Shown in pieces: positions 11,814 through 22,799 of a DNA stretch of 64,000 nucleotides. Numbering within the stretch: position 1 is the first letter of the stretch; each line of letters begins with the position of its first letter. The notes under the pieces are model-generated. The model did not search any database and was not told the origin of the DNA. It saw nothing but the letters and a program-made list of their open reading frames with translations. The stretch lies in assembly GCA_001972305.1 (NCBI GenBank), contig BDDD01001785.1, positions 62,001-126,000 on the forward strand, in the 5' to 3' direction. The position numbers were made by a program, and so were the translations under genes. This stretch comes from Cephalotus follicularis (lineage: Eukaryota > Streptophyta > Magnoliopsida > Oxalidales > Cephalotaceae).

Positions 11814-12500
11814 GATTGAATTTTCCTATGATAACAGTTATCACGAGAGTCTCCAGATGGTTCTGTATGAAGCCATGTATGGTAGGAAATGTCGATCACC
11901 AGTCTCTTAGGATCAAGTTGACGAGAGAAGCCTTTTGGGACCAAAGATTGTTCACATCACCTCAGAGAAGGTGAGATTGATTAGGGACATGACATTAGTG
12001 TCACAAAGTCGATAGAAAAGCTATGCTAATTTTCATAAGAGAGGTTTGGACTTCAATGGTTGTGATCATGTTTTCCTCAAAGTGTCGCCAGCCGAAGAAG
12101 TTATGAGATTCAGGAGGAAAGGGAAACTTCTGCCTCGTTTCATTGGTCCCTTTTGATATTCTTGTGAGGATTGGATGACTTGCTTGTAGACTTGCATTAC
12201 CTCCAGCTTTGTTAGGAGTTCATGACGTATTCCATGTTTCTCTTTTGAGGAGATACTATCGGGATCCTTCTCATGTTATTGAGCATAGACATATATAGTT
12301 GGAACCAGACATGTCTTATGAGGAAGCGCCAACTGAATTGTCGACTGGGAGACCAAATTATTTATGAACAAGACCATTCCTTTGGTCAATGTTCTATGAC
12401 AGTATCACAGTACAGAGGAGTGTACCTAGGAAAGAGAAGTTGTATGAGAGAGAAACATATTCATTTGTTCTGATTATTGAATCTGGGACCAGATTCTTAT
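11814..12500 (+). pseudogene. Chromovirus (Tekay-like) integrase C-terminus remnant
   Basis: Translation in shifting frames gives IEFSYDNSYHES, LYEAMYGRKCRSP, HITSEKVRLIRDM, DHVFLKVSP, KGKLLPRFIGPF and, after several stops, a chromodomain-like end with IPLVNVL and TWERE. This is the C-terminal third of a Ty3/gypsy chromovirus integrase, ending in the chromodomain that these elements use to target insertion to chromatin. The upstream pol is missing; the fragment begins where the reversed Athila LTR ends. It relates to the intact-order copies at 33840-34494 (plus) and 61387-62080 (minus). Confidence 0.85.
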
Positions 12501-12513
12501 AACGGTGAGAGAA

Positions 12514-12599
12514 TGTAACGACCCGAACTCTATAAACGGTACTTTATCATACGCATCAACACATTGTGTTGCACTATTATTGACTGGATTAGCGAATTT
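12514..12599 (+). repeat. Start of the chromovirus 3' LTR (interrupted)
   Basis: TGTAACGACCCG directly follows the integrase remnant and resembles the LTR starts TGTAATGACCGG (26941) and TGTAACGCCC (61339, minus). Only 86 bases precede the copia-type LTR at 12600. Confidence 0.6.
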
Positions 12600-13080
12600 T
12601 GTTAGCTTAGGGGTGTCCCTGTATGCCACGATATGGCTTGTTGGTTGTACATATACACTCTTAATTAATACAATTCTGAATTGCATTCATATTTCATGTG
12701 CATATTCATTTATTGGCAAGGATATGTGGCTCATCCCAACCAACCAAAAGGAATAAAATAATAATACGTAATTAACTGTGTGTCATATAGTGCCCTGTCA
12801 CAACCAAACGGTTGGATCTCGTGCTGAGAGGGCTATAGAATGAGATCCTTACTCCCTGTGACAAATGTTCCAATTCATAGGTTCACTTTCTTTGGGCCAG
12901 TGATGAACCGTGAAGACTTGTCTCCTTAAGCTTGCTCCCGGGTTAGCGGTGGAATATGGTTATCTTGTAGCCATTTGGGTTTATCCCTAAAGCTAACTGT
13001 GAGGTGTATGCTAGAGAGCATGACACTGAGCTGACCCACAAATAGGAAACCTATTTGGGTCAGTACCCAATGTAAATAGA
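12600..13080 (+). repeat. Copia-type LTR copy (second)
   Basis: TGTTAGCTTAGGGGTGTCCC parallels the copia B 3' LTR start at 10950. The shared segment 12797-12945 includes perfect stem arms GGATCTC and GAGATCC around a loop near 12814-12848. The LTR probably extends further right, but the copia B copy is truncated, so the end cannot be set by comparison. Confidence 0.7.
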
Positions 13081-13870
13081 ATTCCTATGGTCTCAGTAGT
13101 GTATAGTCTACGGTGACTAGTAGGTCTATAGCATGCATTGTCTCCTTTGATTTGAGCAGCTGGCATGCATTGTGTGGTGACTGCTTGACTTTGATTTCTG
13201 CCTTCCCCCGCACTAGCCAGGTGCTGGCAAAAGGGTTATCTTTGGGTCTTGTGGGAGCTGCATTGAGATGTATGGACGAGTGCGCAATAGGAGATCGTCA
13301 CACCCAGGCTGAGGGTGACCGGCTCTATTTATCCATGCACGTTGCAGACTTAAAAGTCTTGATCAGGCATAGTTGGACCGGGAACGAGAGGTTCCCATGG
13401 GAGGTCTACCGATAGTCTCTGTACGATCATAAATTAATAGTTATCGTAGCAATACTAGGGGCATCCAAACCATGGGTTGTGATCGGAGCCAAGTATTACA
13501 AGGGAAACATGACACATATGCAGATGACCTGATAAAGCGACTGGCCATTCGGTCCATGATTGACAGATGTGGTAATACACGGATCCTGGGGGTGATGGTG
13601 CTCACACCGGGGCAGATCTGATAGTCGGTGTACTGTTAGAGGGGATGTTCTGGGAATTTATCATCATACCGGAGAACGATAGTCTTTTTGGTCCTGCCTG
13701 ACTTTGAACTGGTCGATATGTGCTGCGACACATATCAATTAGTGAAAGGACAACATCAGGGAAGATGTTGCTTTGCTGGTGAGTATTTCATTTGATGGAT
13801 TTAGGTCTTTGCGATGCCACGATGAAATATTCGATGCGAAGGGTTTTGTGAAAAATAGAAGAGACTGTCT
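13081..13870. other. Unassigned sequence, possibly the rest of the copia-type LTR
   Basis: No coding similarity is recognised. An open frame at 13113-13415 (100 codons) looks like chance. The stretch has near-balanced base composition, unlike the AT-rich flanks. It may be the U3/R part of the LTR starting at 12600. Confidence 0.4.
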
Positions 13871-13883
13871 CATCTTTGTCTTA

Positions 13884-14030
13884 GGCGTCGACGCCATGGA
13901 GAGCATGCATCGACGCCATAACTAGATTAGCCGTTGGACGTTAACGTTATGGATAGCATGGGGTTGACACTTTAAAAACCAGTAGCTTTACGCCTTGACG
14001 TTGTGTTGTTTACGCATCGACACGAAGACA
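13884..14030. repeat. GTCGAC palindrome cluster
   Basis: GGCGTCGACGCC (perfect 12-base palindrome near 13888), CATCGACGCC, GCGTTGAC- and GCATCGAC-like variants lie close together. Several differ from the full palindrome only by C-to-T or G-to-A changes at CpG. Confidence 0.75.
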
Positions 14031-16160
14031 AATGAGACAAGCAACATGTTTCATCCTATCGTTGGTGTTCATGCCTAGATAAGATGAGACGTATGGCGTT
14101 GACATCTTGACTCGCAACTTCACGTTCAACGTTTCCTGGAAGATTTGTTTGAAAACAAGACATTGAAAGGAGTGAGCTTTAAAGAGCCTAGTAAGAATCG
14201 TAGTCATAAAACGTTATCGAAATCCGTTATTTTTTTAAATTTATATCAAAACATTTCAACATCATATATTTCATAATATCTTTGAAAATCATCTTCTAGT
14301 TTTATAAAACCAGAACATTTCTAAAATCGTACATTTTCAGGTGTATGACACCAACATACTTGAAAACAGTAAAAAATGTTTTCCAATCATACCTTCTTTT
14401 AGCTTGTATCACAGTCATACTTGAAAACATCAGTAAAATCATTTTCTTCACACTCATAACTAAAACATCTTTAAAATCCTTTTTCTGTTCATATCTCATG
14501 AAATAGAACATTTCATAAAACTTAATGGTCGCGAACCTCTAATGAACCCTTTCACACCGCTTCACCGGGGCATTGTGCACTCCCCGATTACTGTCCTTAT
14601 ATCACATGCATGTCCGCGAGCACTTTACGCTCCATTAACATTAATCCATCCCGGATTCTTTCCCCTTGGATCGCAATCCAAGGGTGATTCATTCATTAAT
14701 CTTTACGAGATTAATCCTCACTGGATCGCAATCTAGTAGTTGTTCATTCATTTCTTAAAACATTTCTTAATACTTTGAGTGACCAGCTCAAAGCATTCGT
14801 AAAACACTTCTCTTCATTTGAGTAATTAACTCAAATGCATTCATAAACATTTCTCTTCGTTTGAGTAGTTAACTCAAATGCATTCATAAAATCATTTCAT
14901 AAAATCTTTCTTAATACCTTCAGTGATCAGCTCAAAGCAAACATAAAACATCATCGTAAAAAATTTCTAAAACTGGTTTCTCATGTCGAAACATTCATTT
15001 CATTCCCTTTCACAATCCATAAAGCATTTTCATTACTTTGAGCAATTTAACTCAAAACCTTCATAAAACAGTTTTGCATAACATTTCTAAATCTTGAATT
15101 TCATATAGAACTAAACACTTTCATAGAAAGCTTAAAACATAAACATTAAAGTAGACATCTTTACGAATTCAGAAAGCTTAATATCATACAAATTGGTTGA
15201 GAATCGAATCCGTTATGAATTTTTTAAAGTCAAAGCTTCTATATGAAAACAGAACATGAGCAGTAGAATGAAACACGGATTCTCATCAAGGATTCGACAG
15301 AATTTGGAGATGCATAAACCATAACATTCAAAGTAGACATATTGAAGTTTTGAAAAAATTAAACCATTTGAAATGTCATCAAGAAATGAGTAAGATATGA
15401 ATAAAACAATCTGCTGTATAATTTGGAAGTAAAACAGAGGAAACTTTGGTGAAAATGGGTATAGAATTTCCTTACCTCACTTGATCTCCTTCTCTCTTGC
15501 TCCCCCACGAAATCTCCTCTCCAAACTCAATAGAAAACTAACCTTTGTTCAGCTGAGAATGCACACATATATAAAGAGGGAGAGAAACTTGGAGGCCAAG
15601 CTTGCATGGTGTCATCCATGACCTCACCCATGTGAGTTTGCCTCCTAGCTGCCCATGTGATTAATTCAATCCAATGCAATGATGCCACCTGCCCCTTTCC
15701 ATCAGAAAGACATAAGTCTTCATTCTCTTGCTTGACACATGTCCCACAATGCATTTAAATCCTCCGAAACAGGACAAAAAGCTAAAATTCTGCACCTGAC
15801 ACAGGGCAAAGCGTCGACTCTTTATCCCTACGCGTCGCCGGTCACGGGCTTATCCTGAGTTCTCCAACTTCTATCCTGACTAAAGCACTAACGCTTTCCT
15901 ACAAAGCGTCACCACTTTAAATCTTTTCCAGGTCAACCTCAATACTTGATCTCGAAGCGTCGAAGCTTACATTTAGAGCGTCGTCGGCTGCCTCCAAAGT
16001 GTCGACTTTTTACCTGGAACCGCCAGTGCTTAAGCCAGAATTTCCAGTCCAAATCAATAACAAATTTCAATTTTATTCCAGGGGCGCTGCCCCTGAGCCC
16101 CTGCCCACTTTCCGGGCAGCGGAACCCCACTGTCAGAGCTAACGGAATGTGACTTGTAAC
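14031..16160 (-). repeat. Reversed chromovirus LTR, related to the Tekay element LTRs
   Basis: On the minus strand this parallels the LTR at 26941-28893. Shared pieces include CACCGGGGCATTGTGCACTC (14562), GGATCGCAATCCAAGGGTGA (14669), GACCAGCTCAAAGCATTCG and CTGGAAGATTTGTTTGAAAA (14131). CpG-palindrome clusters at 15810-16030 lie where the related LTR has its own. Both ends differ from the related LTR, so the exact borders (14031 and 16160) are estimates, and this may be a diverged subfamily. Confidence 0.7.
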
Positions 16161-16164
16161 ACAA

Positions 16165-16490
16165 ACTCACCAAGAGGGAGGACTCACCAAGAGGAGGATC
16201 ATCAATCCCCAATTACAACACTTTCGCCCCTCTATTGGAGACGCAGACTAGGATACTTGCAGAGGAGAAAGAAAAAGTCCCAATCCAGTGGCCAACTCTG
16301 TTAAGATCCCCAGCAGACAAGAGGAACTCGAGCAAGTATTGCCGATATCACCATGACCATGGGCGTGATATGGAGGAGTGTAGGTAGTTAAAAAACAAGA
16401 TAGAGGACCTGATCCACAAAGGTCATCTGAGGAAGTATGTTGATGGGGATGCTCCCCTGGGAGGAACGGTGCGTAGAGAAAAAGCTCCAC
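16165..16490 (+). pseudogene. Tat-type Ty3/gypsy gag C-terminus
   Basis: One frame reads WPTLLRSPADKRNSSKYCRY, HHDHGRDMEECR, a stop, then KNKIEDLIHKGHLRKYV. This is the conserved end of plant Tat-lineage gag proteins, with a metal-binding-like Cys/His pattern (C..HHDHG..C). It continues at 19372 after removal of the solo LTR, then into the protease at 38921. It is the oldest layer of the nested stack: everything from 16491 to at least 61 kb lies inside it. One in-frame stop is seen. Confidence 0.85.
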
Positions 16491-16664
16491 TGTAATAACC
16501 GCAACTTCAATTAATGTATATTGATCCAAAAATTGAAATAAAATATACATTTTGATTGAGTTATTTGTCCAATTATACTAATTTTTATTATTGGTAATTG
16601 CTTGGGATGATTGGATGTGCATTGGAGATGTATCAAAGACTAGGAAACCCTAATCTAGCCCAAA

Positions 16665-16755
16665 CAGCCGACTGTCACAGGGCAACAGTCGACTGTTTGC
16701 CACGTGAAGAAGGCAGTCGACTGCCCACTAATTCCAGTCGACTGGATTGCTTCAG
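16665..16755. repeat. CAGTCGACTG palindrome trio in solo LTR
   Basis: Three perfect 14-base palindromes with one core but different symmetric flanks: AACAGTCGACTGTT (about 16685), GGCAGTCGACTGCC (about 16712) and TCCAGTCGACTGGA (about 16733), spaced 20-30 bases apart. A partial site CAGCCGACTG precedes them. Confidence 0.85.
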
Positions 16756-17937
16756 GACAGAATCCTGTCATGTGCAGGGACAAGAATGACAGGTGGGGGA
16801 ATGGCACTTATGTCTCACCATCTGCCAGAACATGCAAAAGTGAATGTTTGCATGTTCTCTGCAGACCACCAACCACCAAATTGATTAATTAAGAGAGAAG
16901 GTGGAAGTGAGGGAGGCATGTGGTGGAAAGAATGAAAGAAAAATGTGAGTGCATGTGAGTAGGTAACAAATCTGACGAATTCAGAGGTCCTTGAGAGTTA
17001 TATCTGCTGATGGAATGTTGTTTGAGTGTTAGAAACATAGAGTGAAGTGAGAGTTACTAAGGATTGTGGAAGGCTTGCATTGGAGATGTTAGAAAGCTCA
17101 AAAAGGAGGACTTTGAGGCTTTAGAATCTTGGTAAGTCCTTGATCCGCAATTCTTGTTGTTATGTAGATAAAATGTGACTAGGAATGTTGTATATCTTCT
17201 TTTAATGGATTGGAATAACAATCTTTTGAATTGAAATGGGAAGTAATAATGAAATCAAGTGGAATTGGTGATATAGTCTCTAGAATGGATTATAATTGTT
17301 GTTAATGTTAGGATATGCTTAATGACTCCTAAGTATGTATATACCTACTTTTGAAACATGCAAATCAGTAGATGGATTGAGTAAATTAGTTGGAATATGG
17401 GAAGTGTTTTATATGGAACTAGAGGCTTAAGAGTTCTAGTAATTCTTGATGCAACTAGATGATGATTATAGTCATTGATTAGTACACATATACATACTGA
17501 TTTCATGTATATATATCTTCTGTCAAAACAACTTAAGAACAATGAATCGAAGATTAATGATATTTGGCATAGAGTTCAAAGAAGGGAAGTGATAGAATGG
17601 TAAAGGAAAGTTAAAGACTTAAGTGGGTTAATGATTAAACCAATGTATGAGTTATTGAAACTTGCTGATATTGATACATGTATTCCTAAACGAACATGCT
17701 TAGATTGATTCTACTGGAAATTGAAAGAGTGATTGGTGAAAGTGACTTGGAACTCAAAGAGGAAGATCATACCCAATTGATCTTGGGATAGCGATTTGAG
17801 GTAGGGGTAATGATATGTCATGGAAGATATGAGTATGCATATTATGTATATTTATTTTCTGCATAATTACATGTATTGAATTGAATGGGAATTGAATTGG
17901 CATTACATGACTTGCTATTTCTGCATTTTCTGGGCAG

Positions 17938-18022
17938 AGGCAGTCGACTACCACCCAAAGTAGTCGACTACTCAACCCAACAGCCGGCTGGTTCTTGATG
18001 GCAGCCGACTGTTCTGGGCAGA
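17938..18022. repeat. Second palindrome group in solo LTR
   Basis: GGCAGTCGACTA, AGTAGTCGACTACT (perfect 14-base palindrome near 17960), CAGCCGGCTG (perfect 10-base palindrome near 17982) and GCAGCCGACTG lie within 85 bases, about 1.2 kb from the first group. Confidence 0.8.
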
Positions 18023-19371
18023 AATTTCATACATTGATTGAATTGTTACGGTTTGATATTATTTTTGAATTGTATATGTTACCACCATCTAATATATACT
18101 ATTTCATGTTATCTAACATCACAACTACTGGTATTGCATCGATCTAACGAGTTATGTGCTATATGCACAAATTATGGTTTAAATACCACCTTCAATGAAA
18201 ACTACCATTTTTACAAGAACTACTGTTTTGATTAATGTTGCTGCATATATCACTTATGTTAGTATATATACTGTTTGGTGCTATTAACACCACTACTACT
18301 GATAGTTTAAAGATTGAAAACCATTTATGGGACTTGAACCCCAAAATTTTGATATTTACTATCATTTTCAAAGAAACTTATTGTTAAAGAAACTACTGAT
18401 TTATCACCTACTGTTTTACTGCCTACTGTTTTGTTTCCGAATTGGAAACCACTACTGTTACTGAGATCGTTTTCCTCCTATGAGATGTACGATTACTGAA
18501 TTTTTAATGTTTCTAAAGAAAACAATTTTATATTGCATATTATATACATATGTAATATTACATTGAATTGCACTGATTGAATTGATTGTCTATGTTTACT
18601 GCCGTAGTCGAGTGATAGGAGCCATCACTGACTACGGGGATGGTCCTATGTGCCAGGAGTTGACTAGGGCATCCACCCACTGTGTGCAATGCAGAACTGA
18701 CTGTTAGCTACCTGCTAAATGCCGGTAGTACTGTTTGCCTCCTATCATCTGCGGAGTTGGGATGATAGTTAGGTGGCTCGACGTAGGCTAGGGGTTGGCG
18801 ACGTCTTGAGCCCAATACTGGTCTTCGGACAACCACTGGACTGATTGATTGTACCCTTGTGCGGTATTCTTGCATATGGATTGTTTATGGCCACTTGGCA
18901 TGATTGCTTATATATTAGCCCATTCAAATGTTATTTTGATATAAACTGTCATACATATTGCATTCATATATTCCTTATCATACATTATCATTCTACTTAG
19001 CCAAGTGAGGACAACGGCAAACCCCTACAATTTCAGATTAAACAAGGATATTTGGAGACTGCTGCTGAAGTTTGGAGAGCTTCATTTGGTTATTTAAGGT
19101 TGTTGTTTATGATGTTTTAATGAGATTGTAATTGAACGGTTCATACCTCGTAGTGTTGTATTTTCCTTTTATGTAAGGATAATTGTGGTTTTATCCGCAT
19201 GTAGCATGGGATACGTGCATACGGATTTTATATATATTCCGGCTTATCGAATGCTTTCGCAATTTTAATTATGATTATTATTTGAAACGCTGGAATATTA
19301 TTTATGCTTAAGTTCTGATATCACCACATATGCTGGTCCATTGTACGTGAATGGAAATACGGGGTGTGACA

Positions 19372-19507
19372 TTCACAGCTGGGAGAGGAGAAATAATCTA
19401 GAGGTATGATACACACAATTTCTAGAGGGATCACATCTGGAGGCGATCACAATCAGGCCAAAAAGGACTATACCAGACAGACCTTTTCTGTGCAGCAACA
19501 ACATACG
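19372..19507 (+). pseudogene. Tat gag-protease linker
   Basis: It continues the Tat frame after the solo LTR: QLGEEK, then IHTISRGITSGG, matching the conserved IHTISGG-type linker before the protease in Tat elements, then text with a stop near the Athila target site ATACG. This short piece proves that the two flanking insertions sit in the same host element. Confidence 0.8.
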
Positions 19508-19699
19508 TGTTTAGCATAAAAATGTGTTGTTTTCTATAATCTATATATGATGCTTTTATGAATTGAACATATTACTTTGGTTGACTTTATTTGATTTTTT
19601 GGTACAAGGCCAAAAAGATCAAAATGCATAAATACAAATCAAATTGGCTCGAATTGAAGACAAGAAGATCAAATCTTGAGGAATTGACAGAAAACAGAG

Positions 19700-19965
19700 C
19701 AAAGCGTTGACACCTTCAACATGAGCGTCGACGACTTGACGCAAAGCGCCAGTGGTTATGATAAAAGTGTCGACGCTTTGGTACAAGCCTTTTGATAAAG
19801 CATTAGCGCTTTTGAAAAATCATCGACGCTATGATCGATAGCATCGATGCTTAACGCCACTTTGCTGAATATTCAAGTCGACGCTTAGCACATAAAGTCG
19901 CGCATCTCAGCTCTTTTGCATGTCAAACCGTCAACACCCAGAAGATAAGCGTCAATGCTTACGAT
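19700..19965. repeat. GTCGAC palindrome cluster, Athila 5' LTR
   Basis: About ten degenerate copies of AAAGCGTCGACGCTTT-like sites occur, such as GAGCGTCGACGAC, AAAGCGCCAGTGG, AAGTGTCGACGCTTT, AAGCATTAGCGCTTTT and AGTCGACGCTTAG, at 20-35 base spacing. The matching cluster in the 3' LTR is at 37665-37955. Confidence 0.85.
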
Positions 19966-20367
19966 GCCAAACAGCAAAATGGAAAGTTTTGGATATTTTA
20001 TTTAGATTGTAATTATTTCCTTAAACGATTATGTTAGATTTTCTACCGTTTTTATGAATGTTTTACAGTATAAAAACATTGTGAGGCCGGCCATAACTGT
20101 GTGGAAGCTTTGTGCAGCCGTCTCCTTCTTTGCCTTTTTCAATTTTTATTCACAATGTTTTGTAACTAAATCCTTAAGGTTTTTAGGGTTAGAACAAGCC
20201 ATTAGATTATATCGATACAACTCTATTAATAAAATCATTGAATATTTTATTTGTTCTTCATTGTTCTACCTTCACACACACTTTGTCTGTCTGATGAAAA
20301 TCCACAAACACTTTGTCGGTGAATAAGAACGTTGCTGAATGAATGGTTTTTAATGTAATCAATGGAG

Positions 20368-20519
20368 TCTACCCATACGGTTTGTTGCACCGAACACAGT
20401 CCGTATAGACCTAGCATGTCTACTCATACGATTTGTCACCACTACCACACTCCATATAGACCTAGCATGACTACTCATGCGATTTGTCATGCTAGTCACA
20501 CTATGTATCGACGTAACTG
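20368..20519 (+). repeat. 51-bp tandem repeat, three units, Athila LTR
   Basis: Units start at 20368, 20419 and 20470; each runs from CTACTCATACGATTTGTCA-like text to ATAGACCTAGCATG. Because 51 is a multiple of 3, an open frame crosses all units with a 17-residue period, but nothing indicates that it is translated. The 3' LTR has the same array at about 38365-38510. Confidence 0.85.
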
Positions 20520-21026
20520 TCATTGGTTACCAAGGTTTGAGCAATCAAGTAAGTGAGTTAGTCAATATAATTTATGGTGAGTTTCTATACCCTAAAACCA
20601 ATTTTAATTTGCATATTTTATTCAGTTTATTCTCTGCTTTGATTAGTCCATAATTTTGCATGCTTTATTTCTTTTAAGTTTCGCACCAGTACCCACAACC
20701 GCATATGCCTACCCTGTAAGCGTCGGCGCTTTAACTATTTTCTTCAATTTTCGTCTTCACCTTCTGTCGAAGCTTTCATTGTTTTCATATTATAACCGTT
20801 GATGCCTTCTTGTATAGCGTCGACGTTTTCGTGCCCTATTTCAACTGTTATTTTATTTTTGCATGTTTAGGAGTAGATTTTGATAATAAACCTTAATTTC
20901 TCATACTTCGCTTAGGTTGGATAGATTAAAATTAATTTAGCTTGCTTCCTAGCATTCGATCCGTTACTGCACAACCGTGCACTTGCGGTATAAATTTAAA
21001 ACATTTAAAATTCGTGAACAAGTTTT

Positions 21027-21043
21027 TGGCGCCATTGCCGGGG
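21027..21043 (+). other. Primer binding site, tRNA-Asp type
   Basis: TGGCGCCATTGCCGGGG lies six bases after the LTR end and matches the common Athila/Tat primer site TGGCGCCGTTGCCGGGG with one G-to-A change. Confidence 0.9.
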
Positions 21044-21351
21044 AAACAACATTTTAGATATGTTTTAATTTATTCCACTGATTCGTAATATTTAGTTTAG
21101 TTTTAATTAATTAATTAAATAATAATAATAATTTTGTGTTCTTTGTTTTACCTTTTTCTTCATTGCTTCTAATTTGTGTTATCTAATTTAATTTAGTATT
21201 TTATGTTTTACTGTGTGTTTTGCGTTCATTAGTAATTTCCCATTAGTGCGTCCTGTTAGTGTTTTGCTTGTGGTCTACTTTTTGTTAGTTTATGACTGAT
21301 TGGGTGTGTGGTCCAAACCATCGTGTCAAAAGAATTAACCATCAACAGGCG

Positions 21352-22790
21352 ACCATGGCTGACGAACGACCAATACAAACTCTACGCGATAGATTCTATC
21401 CTGCGAGGACATCGCAACAATCTTGTATCCTATTGCCTGCACATTAAGGGAACAATTTTGAGTTGAAATCCCAATTTATTAGCATGCTCTTGCACTTTCA
21501 CAGATTACCCAACGAGGTTTCATACCTCTTCCTTCACGAGTTTGAGGAGGTGTTCCCTCATGAAACTTCAGCAACTTTCGGATAATGCAATCAAATTGCG
21601 CTTCATAAATTTTTATCTTGAAGATGGAGCTAAGAAGTGACTCTACAGTTTGCCCAATGGTTCCATTTCTACATGGGATCATTTCACTATTTCGTTCCTA
21701 AAGAAATTCTTTCCACTTCACAAAACCAATAAGCTTAGGAACGACATTCTACAGTTTTGCCGAAGACCCAAGAATCATTCTCTCGATGTATGGAACGTGT
21801 TAAAGACCTCCTCTTAGAGTGTCATCATCATGGTTTGAACACTTGGCATTTATATCAAATCATATATGAAGGGATAGATTACAAGACCAAGCAATTTGTC
21901 GAGTCGATGTGTCCTGATGGGTTCACCTCATACACTGATGAAATTGAGGCTTGGAATTTCCTTTTAGATTTGGGGGAGCAAACTAGAGAGTGTGATTCCA
22001 CTTAAGTTTCAGAGAGAGCTTTGCCGATTAAGTGGTACATCATAGAAGGAGCAGTGGCTAAGGAGGCATAGTTAGACAGCCTCCTCAAGAGATTAGAGTC
22101 GATAGTTAGGGGTTCCGCACAAGTAAATCACATCGATCATAGCACCCTAATGTGTTCTTGGTGCCAGTCACCAAGTCATGTTATTGAATAATGCCCAAAT
22201 TATTAAGACAATCAGTATTCTCCTCAGAATGTGTCCGCAATGAATCAATAGAACCGTATAGTAACACGTACAATCCGAGTTGGCGAAATCATCCAAACTT
22301 CTCATAGAGTGAAGGGAAAAATCAAAGAGGACCTGCAAATTTTTCGGGGCAACCTTCCAGCTTCACTGGCCAGTCTGCGCCTCAGCAGACCTTTGAAAGG
22401 TTTCCCCCGGATTCAAATACTGTCCGACCATCCTTCCCACCACAACATCAGTTTCAAAATTAACAATCACCTGGATTGTTGAACCAAAGGGAGGACACAT
22501 CTAGGATTTCCTCATTAGAAAAGAGCATGGAGCTTCTCAATAGCACTGTAATGACTAGTCAGCATAACATGGAGAAGCAGATCTCATAACTTGCTTCAGC
22601 TCTAAATGGAAGAGAGAAAGGCAAGATGCCTTCACAGCTTGACCCAAATCCGAGGACTTCCATGAACCATTCCTCTCATACCCAACTGAAATCTAATCCA
22701 CAAGTCTTCTCTTCTGCCTCGGGGCCATCAAAACAAGTCTTTGTCCTAAGGAGTGGAAATGAGTACAAACCAGCGAATCAAACAGAAAAT
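21352..22790 (+). pseudogene. Athila gag remnant
   Basis: It starts at ATGGCTGACGAACG (21355), with FELKSQFISML and LPNEVSYLFLHEFEEV-like text, then LYSLPNGSISTWDHF, FLKKFFPLHKTNKLRNDIL (in shifting frames) and NHIDHSTLM. A zinc knuckle CSWCQSPSHVIE-stop-C (22153-22194) keeps the CX2CX4HX4C spacing but has a stop before the last Cys. This is the nucleocapsid and particle protein of the element. Stops and frameshifts are frequent. The frame beyond 22250 is Pro/Ser-rich and poorly conserved. Confidence 0.85.
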
Positions 22791-22799
22791 TTGAGCGAG

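Larger units (their letters stand above)
16491..19371 (+). mobile_element. 2.9 kb solo LTR inserted in Tat gag
   Basis: It begins TGTAATAACCGC and ends GGGGTGTGACA, with TG..CA ends, and is flanked by TCCAC (16486-16490) and TTCAC (19372-19376), a 5-bp target duplication with one change. Dropping the insert and one duplicate restores the Tat reading frame (EKAP then QLGEE). No internal coding region is present, so this is a solo LTR left by LTR-LTR recombination. Its ends resemble the Tekay-like LTRs in the window. It carries distinctive CAGTCGACTG palindromes and GTGCCAGGAGTTGAC (18650-18664). Its largest open frames are under 75 codons and not convincing. Confidence 0.85.
19508..21020 (+). 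repeat. Athila 5' LTR
   Basis: It starts TGTTTAGCATAAAA and ends TTCGTGAACA, 1513 bp. It is colinear with the 3' LTR at 37470-38920 over the full length, with many substitutions and small indels, implying an old insertion. It contains CpG-palindrome clusters at 19700-19965 and 20720-20835 and a 51-bp tandem repeat at 20368-20519. Confidence 0.93.

Noticed and set aside
13113-13415. 100-codon open frame
   Set aside because: No domain or composition typical of a protein; probably chance in an LTR-like stretch.
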